Positions 44,940-54,328 of a DNA stretch of 64,000 bases are shown here, in pieces (position 1 is the stretch's first letter; every line of letters begins with the position of its first letter). The DNA comes from Maricaulis sp048270095 (GTDB lineage Bacteria; Pseudomonadota; Alphaproteobacteria; Caulobacterales; Maricaulaceae): contig NZ_JBLWTL010000010.1 of NCBI RefSeq assembly GCF_048270095.1, positions 26,828 to 90,827 of the forward strand, read 5' to 3'. The notes beneath the pieces were generated by a model that saw nothing but the letters and a program-made list of their open reading frames with translations, was not told where the DNA came from and did not search any database. Position numbers and translations under genes: made by a program.

Positions 44940-46079
44940 ATGGCAATGCTGCTGAACGAAGAACAAGGCATGCTCAAGGATGCCGCCAAGGGCTATCTCA
45001 AGACCTCGGCGCCCATCGCCCAATTGCGCCAGTTGCGCGATAGCGAAAGCGCTGACGGTTTTGACCGCAAGACTTGGAAAGACATGGCCGAAATGGGCTG
45101 GGCCAGCGTGCTGGTGCCCGAAGAACATGGCGGTGTCGCCATGGGTCATGTCGCCGCCGGCGTCATCGCCGAGGAAATGGGCCGTACCCTGACAGCCTCG
45201 CCCTTCCTGTCGACCGCGATCCTGGGCGCCACGGCGCTGTCGCGTTTTGGCAGCGAGGCCCAGAAGGCCGAATATCTGCCGCGCCTGGCCGCCGGTGATT
45301 TCCTCACCGCCCTGGCCGTCGACGAGACCCACAAGCATAATCCATCGACCGTGACCACGACAGCGCAGCGCTCCGGCAATGGCTTCAAGCTCGACGGGCG
45401 CAAATCCTTCGTCGCCGAAGGCCATGTCGCTGACATGTTGATCGTCTCGGCCCGCACGGCCGGCGGCGATGGCGAGCCGGACGGGATAACGCTCTTCCTG
45501 GTGCCACGCGAGGCCGCCGGCGTTTCGGTGGAACGCGCCTCGATGATTGATAGCCGCAACTCGGCCGTGATCACGCTCGAGGGCGTGGAAGTCACCGCCG
45601 ATGCTGTGCTCGGAGATGTCGATGGCGGTTATACGGCGCTGGAAGCCGTGCTCGATGCCGGCCGCGCCGGTCTGGCAGCGGAAATGTCCGGCTCGGCGCA
45701 GGAATGCCTGGGCCAGACGCTGGGCTATCTGCGCGAGCGCAAGCAATTCGGTGAGATCATCGGCACATATCAGGCGCTGCAGCACCGCGCGGCGCATCTC
45801 TATACCGAGATCGAACTGGGCCGATCCATCGTGCTCAAGGCCCTGCAGACGCTGGATATGGCGCCCGACCATGCCGCGATGATGGTCTCGGCCGCAAAGT
45901 CGAAACTGGGCCAGGTCGCCCAGCTCGCCGCCCGCGAGGCAATCCAGATGCATGGCGGGATCGGCATGACCGACGAATACGATATCGGCTTCTTCATCAA
46001 GCGCGTCCGCGTCGCCGAAGCGCTGTATGGTGATGCCAATTACCACACCGACAAGTTCGCGCGTTTGCGCAAATACTAA
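44940..46079 (+). CDS. Acyl-CoA dehydrogenase, partner subunit without canonical catalytic Glu
   Basis: A 379-residue acyl-CoA dehydrogenase-fold protein. The FAD-binding/dimer helix region is QMHGGIGMTDEYDIGFFIKR, but the C-terminus continues VRVAEALYGDANYHTDKFAR without the IEG(G/T) loop that holds the catalytic Glu in its neighbour. The ATG at 44940 has GGGGGAGA upstream. Together with the preceding gene it fits the alpha2beta2 acyl-CoA dehydrogenases known from cholesterol and bile-acid catabolism, where active sites are formed across the two subunits; similarity of arrangement, not substrate, is claimed. Confidence 0.88.
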   Translation: MAMLLNEEQGMLKDAAKGYLKTSAPIAQLRQLRDSESADGFDRKTWKDMAEMGWASVLVPEEHGGVAMGHVAAGVIAEEMGRTLTASPFLSTAILGATALSRFGSEAQKAEYLPRLAAGDFLTALAVDETHKHNPSTVTTTAQRSGNGFKLDGRKSFVAEGHVADMLIVSARTAGGDGEPDGITLFLVPREAAGVSVERASMIDSRNSAVITLEGVEVTADAVLGDVDGGYTALEAVLDAGRAGLAAEMSGSAQECLGQTLGYLRERKQFGEIIGTYQALQHRAAHLYTEIELGRSIVLKALQTLDMAPDHAAMMVSAAKSKLGQVAQLAAREAIQMHGGIGMTDEYDIGFFIKRVRVAEALYGDANYHTDKFARLRKY

Positions 46080-46105
46080 GCCGGTCGAGACCGGGGAGGG
46101 TCGAT

Positions 46106-46897
46106 ATGGATTACACAGGAAAAGTGGTTGCCATCACGGGCGGAGCCCGCGGTATCGGCCTCGCCATGGCCCAGGCCTTTCATGATCGCGGTGCGAAAAT
46201 CGCGCTGGCCGATCTGGAGGGAGCCGAAGCGGCGGCCAAGGCGTTTTCGGGCTATGGTGCCCGCGTTGATGTCACCAGAGAGGCTGATATTGCGGCCTTC
46301 CTGATCCAGACCGAGGAAAGGCTCGGACCGGTCGATATCTATGTCTCCAATGCCGGAATTTTGCGCACCGACGAACCGAGCTGGGATGCGGCCGGGGCCG
46401 ATGACAAGGCCTGGCACGACAGTTTCGAGGTCAATGTGATGGGCGCGGTTCGCGGTGCACGTCAGGTCTGGCCGCGGATGAAACCGCGCGGCGGCGGGAT
46501 TTTTGTGCTCGTGGCATCCGCTGCCGGCCTGCTCGCCCAGATCGGGGCCTCGTCCTACAGCGCCAGCAAGCATGCGGCCGTGGCCTTCGCGGAAAGCCTC
46601 GCTGTGGCGCATGGTGATGACGGGCTGCAGGTCGTCTGCGTCTGTCCGCAGGCGGTGCGTACTGACATGCTTGGCGGAAGCGAGGATGGCGGCATTGCCG
46701 GCGCAGACGGGATTGTCGAGCCCTCAGCCGTCGCCGAAGCCATGCTGGCGGCAATCGAGAACAAGCATTTTCTGGCCCTGCCGCATCCGAAAGTCGCCGA
46801 ATATGAAGCCCTGCGGGCTACCCAGCGTGATCGGTGGCTGGGCGGGATGCGCAAGTTTCGACGTATGATGGTCAGTGAACGCGGCAGACCGGTCTAG
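46106..46897 (+). CDS. Short-chain dehydrogenase/reductase
   Basis: A 263-residue classical SDR. The cofactor motif TGGARGIG lies near the N-terminus, NAGI follows in the middle, and the catalytic Ser and YSASK motif are present (LVASAAGLLAQIGASSYSASK). ALADLE after the second strand suggests NAD(H) preference, since an Asp follows beta-2. It sits 26 bases after the paired dehydrogenases in the same operon and likely oxidises a hydroxyl or reduces a keto group of the pathway substrate. Substrate unknown. Confidence 0.9.
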   Translation: MDYTGKVVAITGGARGIGLAMAQAFHDRGAKIALADLEGAEAAAKAFSGYGARVDVTREADIAAFLIQTEERLGPVDIYVSNAGILRTDEPSWDAAGADDKAWHDSFEVNVMGAVRGARQVWPRMKPRGGGIFVLVASAAGLLAQIGASSYSASKHAAVAFAESLAVAHGDDGLQVVCVCPQAVRTDMLGGSEDGGIAGADGIVEPSAVAEAMLAAIENKHFLALPHPKVAEYEALRATQRDRWLGGMRKFRRMMVSERGRPV

Positions 46898-46951
46898 AAT
46901 TTCGCAGCGCCTACGCAGCACACCTAACCAGATATTCACGGGAGAGATGAG

Positions 46952-48196
46952 ATGGATTTAGGGATTTCCGAGCGGGTCAAGCCGCTGATCGAGCAGGTTC
47001 GGGCCATGGTGCGCGACGAGATCCTGCCGCTTGAGGACGAGTATCACGCCGAAGTTGGCAAGGCCGCCGGCGGGGACCGTTTCACCTTCACCGATCGCCA
47101 GATCGAAATTCGCGAGACCCTGAAAGCCAAGGCGCGCGAGCGCGGCCTGTGGAATTTCTGGCTCACCGGCTCGGATCGCGGCTATGGCCTTTCGACACTG
47201 GAATATGCCTACCTCGCCGAGGAAATGGGCTGGTCCTTCCTGGCGCCTGAAGTCTTTAACTGCTCCGCGCCGGACACCGGCAATATGGAAGTCATCGAAC
47301 GCTATGGCTCGACGGCGCAGAAACAGCGTTGGCTCGCCGACTTGCTCGAGGGCAAGAAGCGCTCGGCCTATCTGATGACCGAGCCCGATGTCGCCTCATC
47401 CGACGCCACCAATATCGCTTTCTCGGCTGTGCTTGAGGGCGATGAGTGGGTGCTCAATGGCGAGAAATACTGGGCCTCTGGTGCCGGCGATCCACGCTGT
47501 GCCGTTTATGTGCTGATGGCGCGGACCGAGGGCGAGGAGGCCGGCCGTCATGGCCGCCACTCGCAATTCCTCGTCGACGCCGCCACACCGGGTATCGAGA
47601 TGCTGCGCCCGATGACCGTGTTTGGTCATGACGATGCGCCGCACGGGCATATGCATATCCGCTTCACCAATGTGCGCGTGCCGAAAGACACGATCATTCT
47701 GGGCCGCGGCAAGGGATTTGAAATCTCCCAGGGCCGGCTTGGACCTGGGCGCATCCATCACTGCATGCGCGCTATCGGCCAGTCGGAGCGGGCGATGGAG
47801 TTGATGTGCCGCCGCTCGGTCTCGCGCACCGCATTTGGCCAGAAACTGGCCCGGCTCGGTGCCAATAAGGACATTATCGCTGAACGCCGCATGGCGATCG
47901 AACAGGCGCGTCTCCTGTGCCTGAAAGCGGCCTGGATGATGGATCAGGGCGATCCACGCGCGGCCGCGCCCTATATCTCCCAGATCAAGGTCATCGCTCC
48001 GCGCGTGGCGCTGGAGACGGTCGATGAGGCGATGCAGATGCATGGCGGTACCGGTGTCTCCCAGGATACGCCACTGGCCGGGATGTGGGTTGCGCTTCGC
48101 ACCCTGCGCTTCGCCGATGGTCCTGATGCGGTCCATCGCATGGTGATCGCCCGCCAGGAGCTCAAGCGCTACGTCAACGAAGCATTGGAGGGCTGA
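46952..48196 (+). CDS. Acyl-CoA dehydrogenase, ACAD10/11-like
   Basis: A 414-residue dehydrogenase of the long subclass resembling the C-terminal domain of ACAD10/11. Recognisable segments are TEPDVASSDATNI, RLGPGRIHHCMRAIG and RTLRFADGPDAVHRMVIAR; in this subclass the DGPD(E/A)VH segment lies where other dehydrogenases have the catalytic loop. ACAD10/11 relatives act on long or branched and 4-hydroxy-acyl substrates. The ATG follows GGGAGAGATGAG. The stop codon abuts the ATG of the CoA ligase gene directly. Confidence 0.9.
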   Translation: MDLGISERVKPLIEQVRAMVRDEILPLEDEYHAEVGKAAGGDRFTFTDRQIEIRETLKAKARERGLWNFWLTGSDRGYGLSTLEYAYLAEEMGWSFLAPEVFNCSAPDTGNMEVIERYGSTAQKQRWLADLLEGKKRSAYLMTEPDVASSDATNIAFSAVLEGDEWVLNGEKYWASGAGDPRCAVYVLMARTEGEEAGRHGRHSQFLVDAATPGIEMLRPMTVFGHDDAPHGHMHIRFTNVRVPKDTIILGRGKGFEISQGRLGPGRIHHCMRAIGQSERAMELMCRRSVSRTAFGQKLARLGANKDIIAERRMAIEQARLLCLKAAWMMDQGDPRAAAPYISQIKVIAPRVALETVDEAMQMHGGTGVSQDTPLAGMWVALRTLRFADGPDAVHRMVIARQELKRYVNEALEG

Positions 48197-49909
48197 ATGA
48201 CGGATCGTAAACCGGGCCCGTCACGGGAGCAGGTCGACAAGGTCATCGAGTTTATTGTCGCCAATGAACCCTTGTTCGCTGTCGGCGAGATCGAGAATTT
48301 TGGCGTCAGGCAACGCGGCTATGTCAATGCGCCGCCGGATTTGCGCTTTCTCATGGCCGCAGCGATGGAGCACAAGGACAAGCCTGCCGTCGTGTTCGAG
48401 GATCAGCGCTGGACCTATGGTGAGCTGATCGGCAAGGCCGTCGCCGTCGCCAATGGCCTGGTCGAGCGCCACGGCGTCACGCCGGGCACGCGGGTCGTGC
48501 TGGCGATGCGCAATTGTCCGGAATGGATGGCCTGCTTCCTCGGCATTATTGCGGCGGGCGGTGTCGTCGTGCCAATGAATGGCTGGTGGACCAGCGAAGA
48601 GATTGGTTATGGCCTGCGCGATTGCGGCGCCAAGCTGATCATTGCCGGTTCGCGCCAGGCCGAGCGCATGCTGCCGCATCTCAAGCCTCTGGGTCTGACT
48701 CTGGTCGGTATCCGTGAGGGCGTTGAGGGCTGTTCGGACAGTTTCGATGGTCTTGTTGCGGCCGGTGCCGGCAAACCGGCGCCGGAGCTGGCGATCAAGC
48801 CGGATGATGATTTCGCGATCTTCTACACATCCGGTTCGACCGGCGCGCCGAAAGGCGCCGTCCTCTCGCATGGGGGTGCGGTGACGGCGATCATGTCCTA
48901 CGCGCTGATCGGCGCCGGGATGAAACATGCCAATGGCGGCGAGGAATTCTTCGGCGAGACGCCGGGCGTGCTCGTCGCGGTTCCGCTCTTCCATTGTACC
49001 GGCTCACACGCTGTCTTCATGACCTCGCTCCTGTCGGGCCGCAAAATGGTGCTGATGCGCAAATGGGATGCCGGCGATGCCGTCGACCTGATCGAACGCG
49101 AGCAATTGACCAATGTGGTCGGCGTGCCGACCATGTCGCACGAGGTAACGCTGGAAGCGGAACGCCGCGGCACCAAGCTGACGAGCCTGATGGATATGGG
49201 GTCTGGCGGCGCCAAGCGTCCTGCAGCCCATGTCGAGCGGCTGGCCAAGGTTTTCCCGCAGGCCTGGTCGAGCTCGGGCTATGGCCTGACCGAAACCAAT
49301 GCCCTGGGCGCGTATAATAATATGGCCGACTACCAGGCCAGGCCGAACTCGTGCGGCCGGGCCGTTCCAGCTGTGACCGAGATCAAGATCGTGCATGAAG
49401 ATGGTTCGACCGCACCGACCGGCGAGCCGGGCGAGGTCTGGATCAAATCGCCTTGCCTGTTCAAGGGCTATCTCAATCAGCCGGAAGCCACGGCCGCTGT
49501 GCTGACCGAGGATCGCTGGTTCAAGACCGGTGATGTCGGCGTGCTCGATGAGGATGGTTTCCTGTCGATTGTGGACCGGCTCAAGGACATGGTGATCCGC
49601 GGCGGCGAGAATATTTCCTGCCTTGAAGTCGAGGGCGCACTGGCGCGCCATCCCGACATTGTCGAGGCCGCCGTGATCGGGATTCCCGATGAGCGGCTGG
49701 GCGAGCGCGTTGGTGCGGCAATCCTGCTGCGCGACGGCGCGACGCTGCACAATGATGAGATCGACGACTTCCTCAAACCGCACCTGGCGGCCTTCAAACG
49801 TCCGGCGCATTACTGGCGGCTCGACGCGCCGCTGCCACGCGGCGGCACGGGCAAGGTCGACAAGCCAGGTCTGAGAAAACAGCTTTTGAGCGATGGAGAC
49901 ATAGACTGA
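48197..49909 (+). CDS. AMP-forming acyl-CoA synthetase
   Basis: A 570-residue adenylate-forming ligase that would activate the operon's acid substrate to its CoA thioester. Motifs: FYTSGSTGAPKGAVLSH (A3 P-loop), GYGLTETNALG (A5), WFKTGDVGVLDEDGFLSIVD (A7/A8 Asp) and the C-terminal Lys in PRGGTGKVDK (A10). Gene order (between an acyl-CoA dehydrogenase and a hydratase) supports a role at the pathway entry. Start ATG immediately follows the preceding stop codon and its own stop shares a base with the next ATG. Confidence 0.94.
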   Translation: MTDRKPGPSREQVDKVIEFIVANEPLFAVGEIENFGVRQRGYVNAPPDLRFLMAAAMEHKDKPAVVFEDQRWTYGELIGKAVAVANGLVERHGVTPGTRVVLAMRNCPEWMACFLGIIAAGGVVVPMNGWWTSEEIGYGLRDCGAKLIIAGSRQAERMLPHLKPLGLTLVGIREGVEGCSDSFDGLVAAGAGKPAPELAIKPDDDFAIFYTSGSTGAPKGAVLSHGGAVTAIMSYALIGAGMKHANGGEEFFGETPGVLVAVPLFHCTGSHAVFMTSLLSGRKMVLMRKWDAGDAVDLIEREQLTNVVGVPTMSHEVTLEAERRGTKLTSLMDMGSGGAKRPAAHVERLAKVFPQAWSSSGYGLTETNALGAYNNMADYQARPNSCGRAVPAVTEIKIVHEDGSTAPTGEPGEVWIKSPCLFKGYLNQPEATAAVLTEDRWFKTGDVGVLDEDGFLSIVDRLKDMVIRGGENISCLEVEGALARHPDIVEAAVIGIPDERLGERVGAAILLRDGATLHNDEIDDFLKPHLAAFKRPAHYWRLDAPLPRGGTGKVDKPGLRKQLLSDGDID

Positions 49910-50370
49910 TGGCCACAGTTAAACCCGCCGATCTCGCCAGCCAGGTCGGCACGGAAATCGGTCTGTCCGACTGGATCGAACTCGACCAGTCGCGCATCGA
50001 CCAGTTCGCCGATGTCACCGAAGACCACCAATTCATCCATCTCGACGCCGAGCGCGCCGCGAAGGAGACCCCGTTCGGCGGCACCATTGCCCATGGCTTC
50101 CTCTCGCTCTCCATGCTCTCGCGCATGGCGATGGATATCGCTTTCGTGCTTGAGGGCATGGCGATGGGCATTAATTACGGCTTCGACAAGGTGCGCTTCC
50201 TGACCCCGGTCAGCTCCGGCAAGAAGATCCGTGGCCGCTTTGTGCTCGAGGATGCGGTCGAGAAAAGCCCTGGTCAGTGGATGCTGCGTTTCGGCGTTAC
50301 CGTCGAAATCGAGGGCGAGAAAAAACCGGCCCTGATTGCACAATGGCTGACGATGCAGGTCGTCGCCTGA
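49909..50370 (+). CDS. MaoC-like (R)-specific enoyl-CoA hydratase
   Basis: A 153-residue hot-dog-fold hydratase. The hydratase-2 catalytic pair is in FADVTEDHQFIHLDAE (Asp and His of the D-x4-H motif), followed by GGTIAHGFLSLSML. This NodN/MaoC type hydrates trans-2-enoyl-CoA to (R)-3-hydroxyacyl-CoA, which matches the MFE-2-like SDR encoded next. The ATG overlaps the ligase stop by one base (TGATG). Confidence 0.92.
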   Translation: MATVKPADLASQVGTEIGLSDWIELDQSRIDQFADVTEDHQFIHLDAERAAKETPFGGTIAHGFLSLSMLSRMAMDIAFVLEGMAMGINYGFDKVRFLTPVSSGKKIRGRFVLEDAVEKSPGQWMLRFGVTVEIEGEKKPALIAQWLTMQVVA

Positions 50371-50392
50371 CACCTCTTTTCGGAGACTTGAT

Positions 50393-51313
50393 ATGAGTGA
50401 AATTCGCTTTGATGGCCGCGTTGCCATCGTGACCGGTGGCGGCAATGGCCTTGGACGCTCCCACGCGCTGGCGCTGGCCTCACGCGGTGCCAAACTGGTC
50501 GTCAATGATATGGGCGGATCGGTCGACGGTGTCGGCTCCGGTTCGGCGGCCGAGGACGTCGCTGCGGAGATTCGTTCCGCCGGCGGCGAGGCGATCTCGC
50601 ACAAAGCCAATGTCACAAAGGAAGACGAAGTCGCCGACATGGTCGCCGAGTCGATGAAGGCCTTCGGCCAGGTCGATATCCTGGTCAATAATGCCGGCAT
50701 TTTGCGCGACAAGAGCTTCGCCAAGATGGATATGGCAGACTTCAATGCGGTCACATCGGTCCATCTCACAGGCTCGGCGATCTGCACCAAGGCGCTCTGG
50801 GATCACATGCGCGAGCGCCAGTATGGCCGCATCGTGATGACCTCGTCCTCGTCGGGCATTTACGGCAATTTCGGTCAGGCCAATTACGGTGCCGCCAAAA
50901 TGGGCCTGGTCGGCTTCATGAATGTGCTGCACCTGGAAGGCGCCAAATACGGCATCCGCGTCAATGCGCTCTCGCCGACGGCGGCGACACGGATGACCGA
51001 GGGCCTGATCCCGGAAGAAGCGCTCAAACTGATGACGGTCGAGAGCGTCAGCGCCGGCCTGGTCTATCTGGTCAGCGATGACGCGCCCTCGCGTCTGGTA
51101 TTGTGCGCCGGTGCGGGTGGTTTTGCCGCGACACGCGTCTATGAGACCGATGGCATCTATCTGCCGCCAGAGCAGCAAACCCCGGAACATGTCGCCGCCA
51201 ATATCGATGCCATTATCGATCCGGCCGGCCAGCAGATGTTTGAGCAGGGCGGTCAGCAGACGATGAAATTCCTCGCCAAGGCTGCCGCTCATTTCGGCGT
51301 AAAGCTGGGCTGA
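50393..51313 (+). CDS. MFE-2-like (R)-3-hydroxyacyl-CoA dehydrogenase (SDR)
   Basis: A 306-residue SDR resembling the dehydrogenase domain of peroxisomal multifunctional enzyme type 2. The N-terminus IRFDGRVAIVTGGGNGLG, then LVVNDMGGSVDGVGSGSAAE, is characteristic, with Asp after beta-2 for NAD. NNAGILRDKSF and the catalytic YGAAK (ANYGAAKMG) follow, then a C-terminal extension (QQTPEHVAANIDAI) typical of the family. Together with the MaoC hydratase it would form an R-specific hydration/oxidation pair. ATG 50393 lies 22 bases downstream of maoC. Confidence 0.92.
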   Translation: MSEIRFDGRVAIVTGGGNGLGRSHALALASRGAKLVVNDMGGSVDGVGSGSAAEDVAAEIRSAGGEAISHKANVTKEDEVADMVAESMKAFGQVDILVNNAGILRDKSFAKMDMADFNAVTSVHLTGSAICTKALWDHMRERQYGRIVMTSSSSGIYGNFGQANYGAAKMGLVGFMNVLHLEGAKYGIRVNALSPTAATRMTEGLIPEEALKLMTVESVSAGLVYLVSDDAPSRLVLCAGAGGFAATRVYETDGIYLPPEQQTPEHVAANIDAIIDPAGQQMFEQGGQQTMKFLAKAAAHFGVKLG

Positions 51314-51316
51314 CCC

Positions 51317-52132
51317 GTGCATCTTTTTGACCAGACCACAGCTCTGAAGCGGACCTCCGGCGATGCGCCCGAGGTCCGTTTCGAGGGCAGGGCGAGCGAG
51401 CATTTCAAGAATATGATCGGCCCCTATGGCGGCTGGAGCGCGGCGATACTGGCCAAGGGGCTGATCGAGGCGGCCGGTCCGGAGATGGAGCTTGTCTCGA
51501 TCACGACCGATTTCCTTGCCGGGGCCCGCGAAGGACCGATTGCGCTGGACGTTGTTTGCGATCGTGGCGGCAGGAATACGCAATTCTGGAATGCTTCGCT
51601 GACGGCGCAGGGCGATAAAAATCCGTCCAACCGGGCGATGGGGATTTTGTCGCGCCGCCGCGAGACGGTGGCCTGGACCGAGGGCCAGCGCCCCGACGCC
51701 CCGGCGCCGGAGGATTGCGACCGCGCCAACCTGCCCATGGCCTGGTCACGCACGGTGGAAATGCGGCCGACCCGCAGCCCGCCCTTTGCCAAGGGCGATG
51801 GCCGCACGGACAGCCTGGCCTGGATCCGGCTCGACCCGGCCCGTCCGCTTGATGCAGTGGCGCTGGTGGCGCTGGCCGATACGCCGACGCCGCGCCTGTT
51901 TCATGTCACCGGCGAATTTGGCATGGTCGCGACGGTCTCGATGACCGTCTATCTCCATGCCGGGCCTGAAGATTATGCCGCTGTCGGCACCGACTATATG
52001 CTGATCGAAACCCATGCTGCCCGCGGCGGACGTGGTTTCTACGACCAACATGCGCGGATCTGGAGCCGCGACGGGCGCCTGCTGGCCACGACCCAGCAGA
52101 TCGTCTGGTACAAAACAACCAATGAGGAGTGA
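51317..52132 (+). CDS. Acyl-CoA thioesterase family protein (double hot-dog)
   Basis: A 271-residue protein with two tandem hot-dog domains, as in TesB-like/4HBT_3 thioesterases. Signature segments are HFKNMIGPYGGWSAAILAKGL in the first half (central helix region) and the closing THAARGGRGFYDQHARIWSRDGRLLATTQQ in the second. Likely function is release of free acid or CoA recycling within the pathway. It uses a GTG start three bases after the upstream stop and lies six bases before the thiolase ATG, so it is firmly within the operon. Confidence 0.85.
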   Translation: MHLFDQTTALKRTSGDAPEVRFEGRASEHFKNMIGPYGGWSAAILAKGLIEAAGPEMELVSITTDFLAGAREGPIALDVVCDRGGRNTQFWNASLTAQGDKNPSNRAMGILSRRRETVAWTEGQRPDAPAPEDCDRANLPMAWSRTVEMRPTRSPPFAKGDGRTDSLAWIRLDPARPLDAVALVALADTPTPRLFHVTGEFGMVATVSMTVYLHAGPEDYAAVGTDYMLIETHAARGGRGFYDQHARIWSRDGRLLATTQQIVWYKTTNEE

Positions 52133-52137
52133 GACCC

Positions 52138-53340
52138 ATGCGTGAAGCTGTCATCGTATCCACGGCGCGTACCCCGATCGGCAAGGCCTATCGCGGCGCT
52201 TTCAATGCCACCTCCGGCCCGACCCTGGGCGGTCATGCCATTGGCGAGGCGGTCAAACGCTCCGGTGTCGATCCCAATGAGATCGATGATGTTGTCATGG
52301 GCTGTGCCATGCAGATGGGCACGACCGGTCGCAATGTCGCCCGCAACAGCCTGATCCGCGCCGGCCTGCCTGACACGGTCGCCGGCATGTCGATGGACCG
52401 TCAGTGCGCCTCCGGCATGATGGCGATTGCCACAGCCGCCAAACAGATCATCACCGATGGCATGAAGGTCACCGTCGGCGGCGGGCTGGAGAGCATTTCC
52501 CTGGTCCAGACCGACAAGATGACCAAGAATTGGGATGTCGATCCCTGGATCATCGAGAACAAGCCCGAGCTCTACATGTCGATGCTGGAAACCGCCGAAG
52601 TGGTGGCCGATCGCTATGGCATCAGCCGCGAGGCCCAGGACGAATACGCGGCCCAGTCGCAGGCCCGTACCCATGCGGCGCAAGCGGCCGGCCGTTTCGA
52701 CGCCGAGATCGTGCCCTTGCCCTCGATCATGAAGGTGATGAACAAGGAAACCGGCGAAATCGAGGACCGCTCCGTGACGCTGGAAAAGGACGAGGGCAAT
52801 CGTCCCGGCACCACAGCGGAATCGCTCGCCGGTCTGAAACCCGTCTTCGCCAATGGCATGCGCATCAAGGAAGGCAAATTCATCACCGCCGGCAATGCCT
52901 CGCAGCTCTCCGATGGCGCCTCTGCGGCCGTGATGATGGAAGCGAAAGACGCGGAACGTCGCGGCATTGCCCCGCTCGGCATTTATCGCGGCATGGCCGT
53001 GGCCGGCACTCATCCCGACGAAATGGGCATTGGCCCGGTCTTCGCAATCCCGAAACTCCTCAAGGCCAATGGCCTGAAAATGAGCGATATCGGGCTGTGG
53101 GAGCTGAATGAGGCCTTCGCCGTGCAGGTCATCTATTGCCGCGACAAGCTGGGGATTCCCGATGAATTGCTCAATGTCGATGGCGGGGCGGTGTCGATCG
53201 GCCATCCCTATGGCATGTCCGGTGCGCGCATGGTCGGTCACGCCCTGATCGAGGGCAAGCGCCGCGGTGCCAAATATGTCGTCTGCACCATGTGTGTCGG
53301 CGGCGGCATGGGTGCAGCCGGCCTGTTTGAGGTGGCATGA
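52138..53340 (+). CDS. Acetyl-CoA acyltransferase (3-ketoacyl-CoA thiolase)
   Basis: A 400-residue thiolase. The nucleophile Cys90 is in SMDRQCASGM, the His motif is GHPYGMSGAR and the second catalytic Cys is in CTMCVGGGMGAAGLFE. It would cleave the 3-ketoacyl-CoA produced by the MFE-2-like SDR, releasing acetyl- or propionyl-CoA. ATG 52138 follows GAGGAGTGAGACCC; a GTG nine bases earlier is less likely. It overlaps the next gene by four bases (ATGA). Confidence 0.95.
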   Translation: MREAVIVSTARTPIGKAYRGAFNATSGPTLGGHAIGEAVKRSGVDPNEIDDVVMGCAMQMGTTGRNVARNSLIRAGLPDTVAGMSMDRQCASGMMAIATAAKQIITDGMKVTVGGGLESISLVQTDKMTKNWDVDPWIIENKPELYMSMLETAEVVADRYGISREAQDEYAAQSQARTHAAQAAGRFDAEIVPLPSIMKVMNKETGEIEDRSVTLEKDEGNRPGTTAESLAGLKPVFANGMRIKEGKFITAGNASQLSDGASAAVMMEAKDAERRGIAPLGIYRGMAVAGTHPDEMGIGPVFAIPKLLKANGLKMSDIGLWELNEAFAVQVIYCRDKLGIPDELLNVDGGAVSIGHPYGMSGARMVGHALIEGKRRGAKYVVCTMCVGGGMGAAGLFEVA

Positions 53341-54314
53341 TGCGCGCGCTTTATTGCCGGGAATTCGGCCCGGAAGCCGATATGAAGGTCGAGGAGATCG
53401 ACACGCCGGCCCTGCCGGACGCGCATGTGATGGTCGACGTCAAGGCGGCGGGGCTCAATTTCCCCGACCTGCTGTGCGTGCGCGGCGACTACCAGTTCAA
53501 ACCGCCTTTGCCATTCGTGCCGGGCGGTGAAGGGGCTGGTGTCGTCACCGCACTGGGCGAGGGCGTCACCAATCTCGCTATCGGCGACCGCGTCTGCTTC
53601 AATGGCCTGACCGGCGCTTTCGCCGAGCAGGTCGCCGCGCCGGCCGGAGCTGTCGTCAAAATCCCTGACAGCATGTCCTTCGAGGAAGGTGCCGGGCTGA
53701 CGGTGGTCTATGCGACCTCCTATTACGCGCTCAAGCAACGCGCCAAGCTCCAGCCGGGCGAGACCTTGCTGGTGCTCGGCGCGGCCGGCGGTGTCGGACT
53801 GGCCACAGTCGAACTGGGCAAGGCGATGGGCGCGAAAGTCATCGCCTGCGCTTCCAGCGACGAAAAGCTCGCAGCCGCCAAGGCCCATGGTGCCGACGAA
53901 GGCATCAATTATACCAGCGAAGACCTGCGCGCCCGGATCAAGGAGATCACCGGCGGCAAGGGCGTCGACGTGATCTATGATCCGGTCGGCGGCGATTTCG
54001 CTGAAACCGCCTTCCGTTCCATCGCCTGGGAAGGCCGCCATCTGGTGATCGGCTTTGCTGCCGGGCCAATCCCCAAACTCCCGCTCAACCTGCCGCTCCT
54101 CAAGGGCGCCTCGGTGGTCGGCGTGTTCTGGGGCGCATGGGCGATGCGCGATCCGGCGGCGCATTATCAGAACATGGACGAGCTGTTCGAGATGTTCGAG
54201 GCGGGCAAGATCAAGCCGCATGTCGCCGGGCGCTACAAGCTCGACGATTTCCTCGGGGCCTTTGGCGAGCTGTCCGGCCGCAAGGCAATCGGGAAAGTGG
54301 TGCTGGTTCCGTAA
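53337..54314 (+). CDS. Zinc-independent NADPH:quinone oxidoreductase-like MDR protein
   Basis: A 325-residue medium-chain dehydrogenase/reductase of the quinone oxidoreductase class. The catalytic N-terminal GroES-like domain has GLNFPDLLCVRGDYQFKPPLPFVPGGEGAG; the Rossmann motif is LVLGAAGGVGLATVE. Zinc ligands of alcohol dehydrogenases are absent. In such operons these proteins may act as enoyl-CoA reductases or detoxify quinones. Last gene of the catabolic operon, coupled to the thiolase by overlap. It converges on the sterol-desaturase gene with 14 bases between. Confidence 0.9.
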   Translation: MMRALYCREFGPEADMKVEEIDTPALPDAHVMVDVKAAGLNFPDLLCVRGDYQFKPPLPFVPGGEGAGVVTALGEGVTNLAIGDRVCFNGLTGAFAEQVAAPAGAVVKIPDSMSFEEGAGLTVVYATSYYALKQRAKLQPGETLLVLGAAGGVGLATVELGKAMGAKVIACASSDEKLAAAKAHGADEGINYTSEDLRARIKEITGGKGVDVIYDPVGGDFAETAFRSIAWEGRHLVIGFAAGPIPKLPLNLPLLKGASVVGVFWGAWAMRDPAAHYQNMDELFEMFEAGKIKPHVAGRYKLDDFLGAFGELSGRKAIGKVVLVP

Positions 54315-54328
54315 GGACTGACAGCGAC

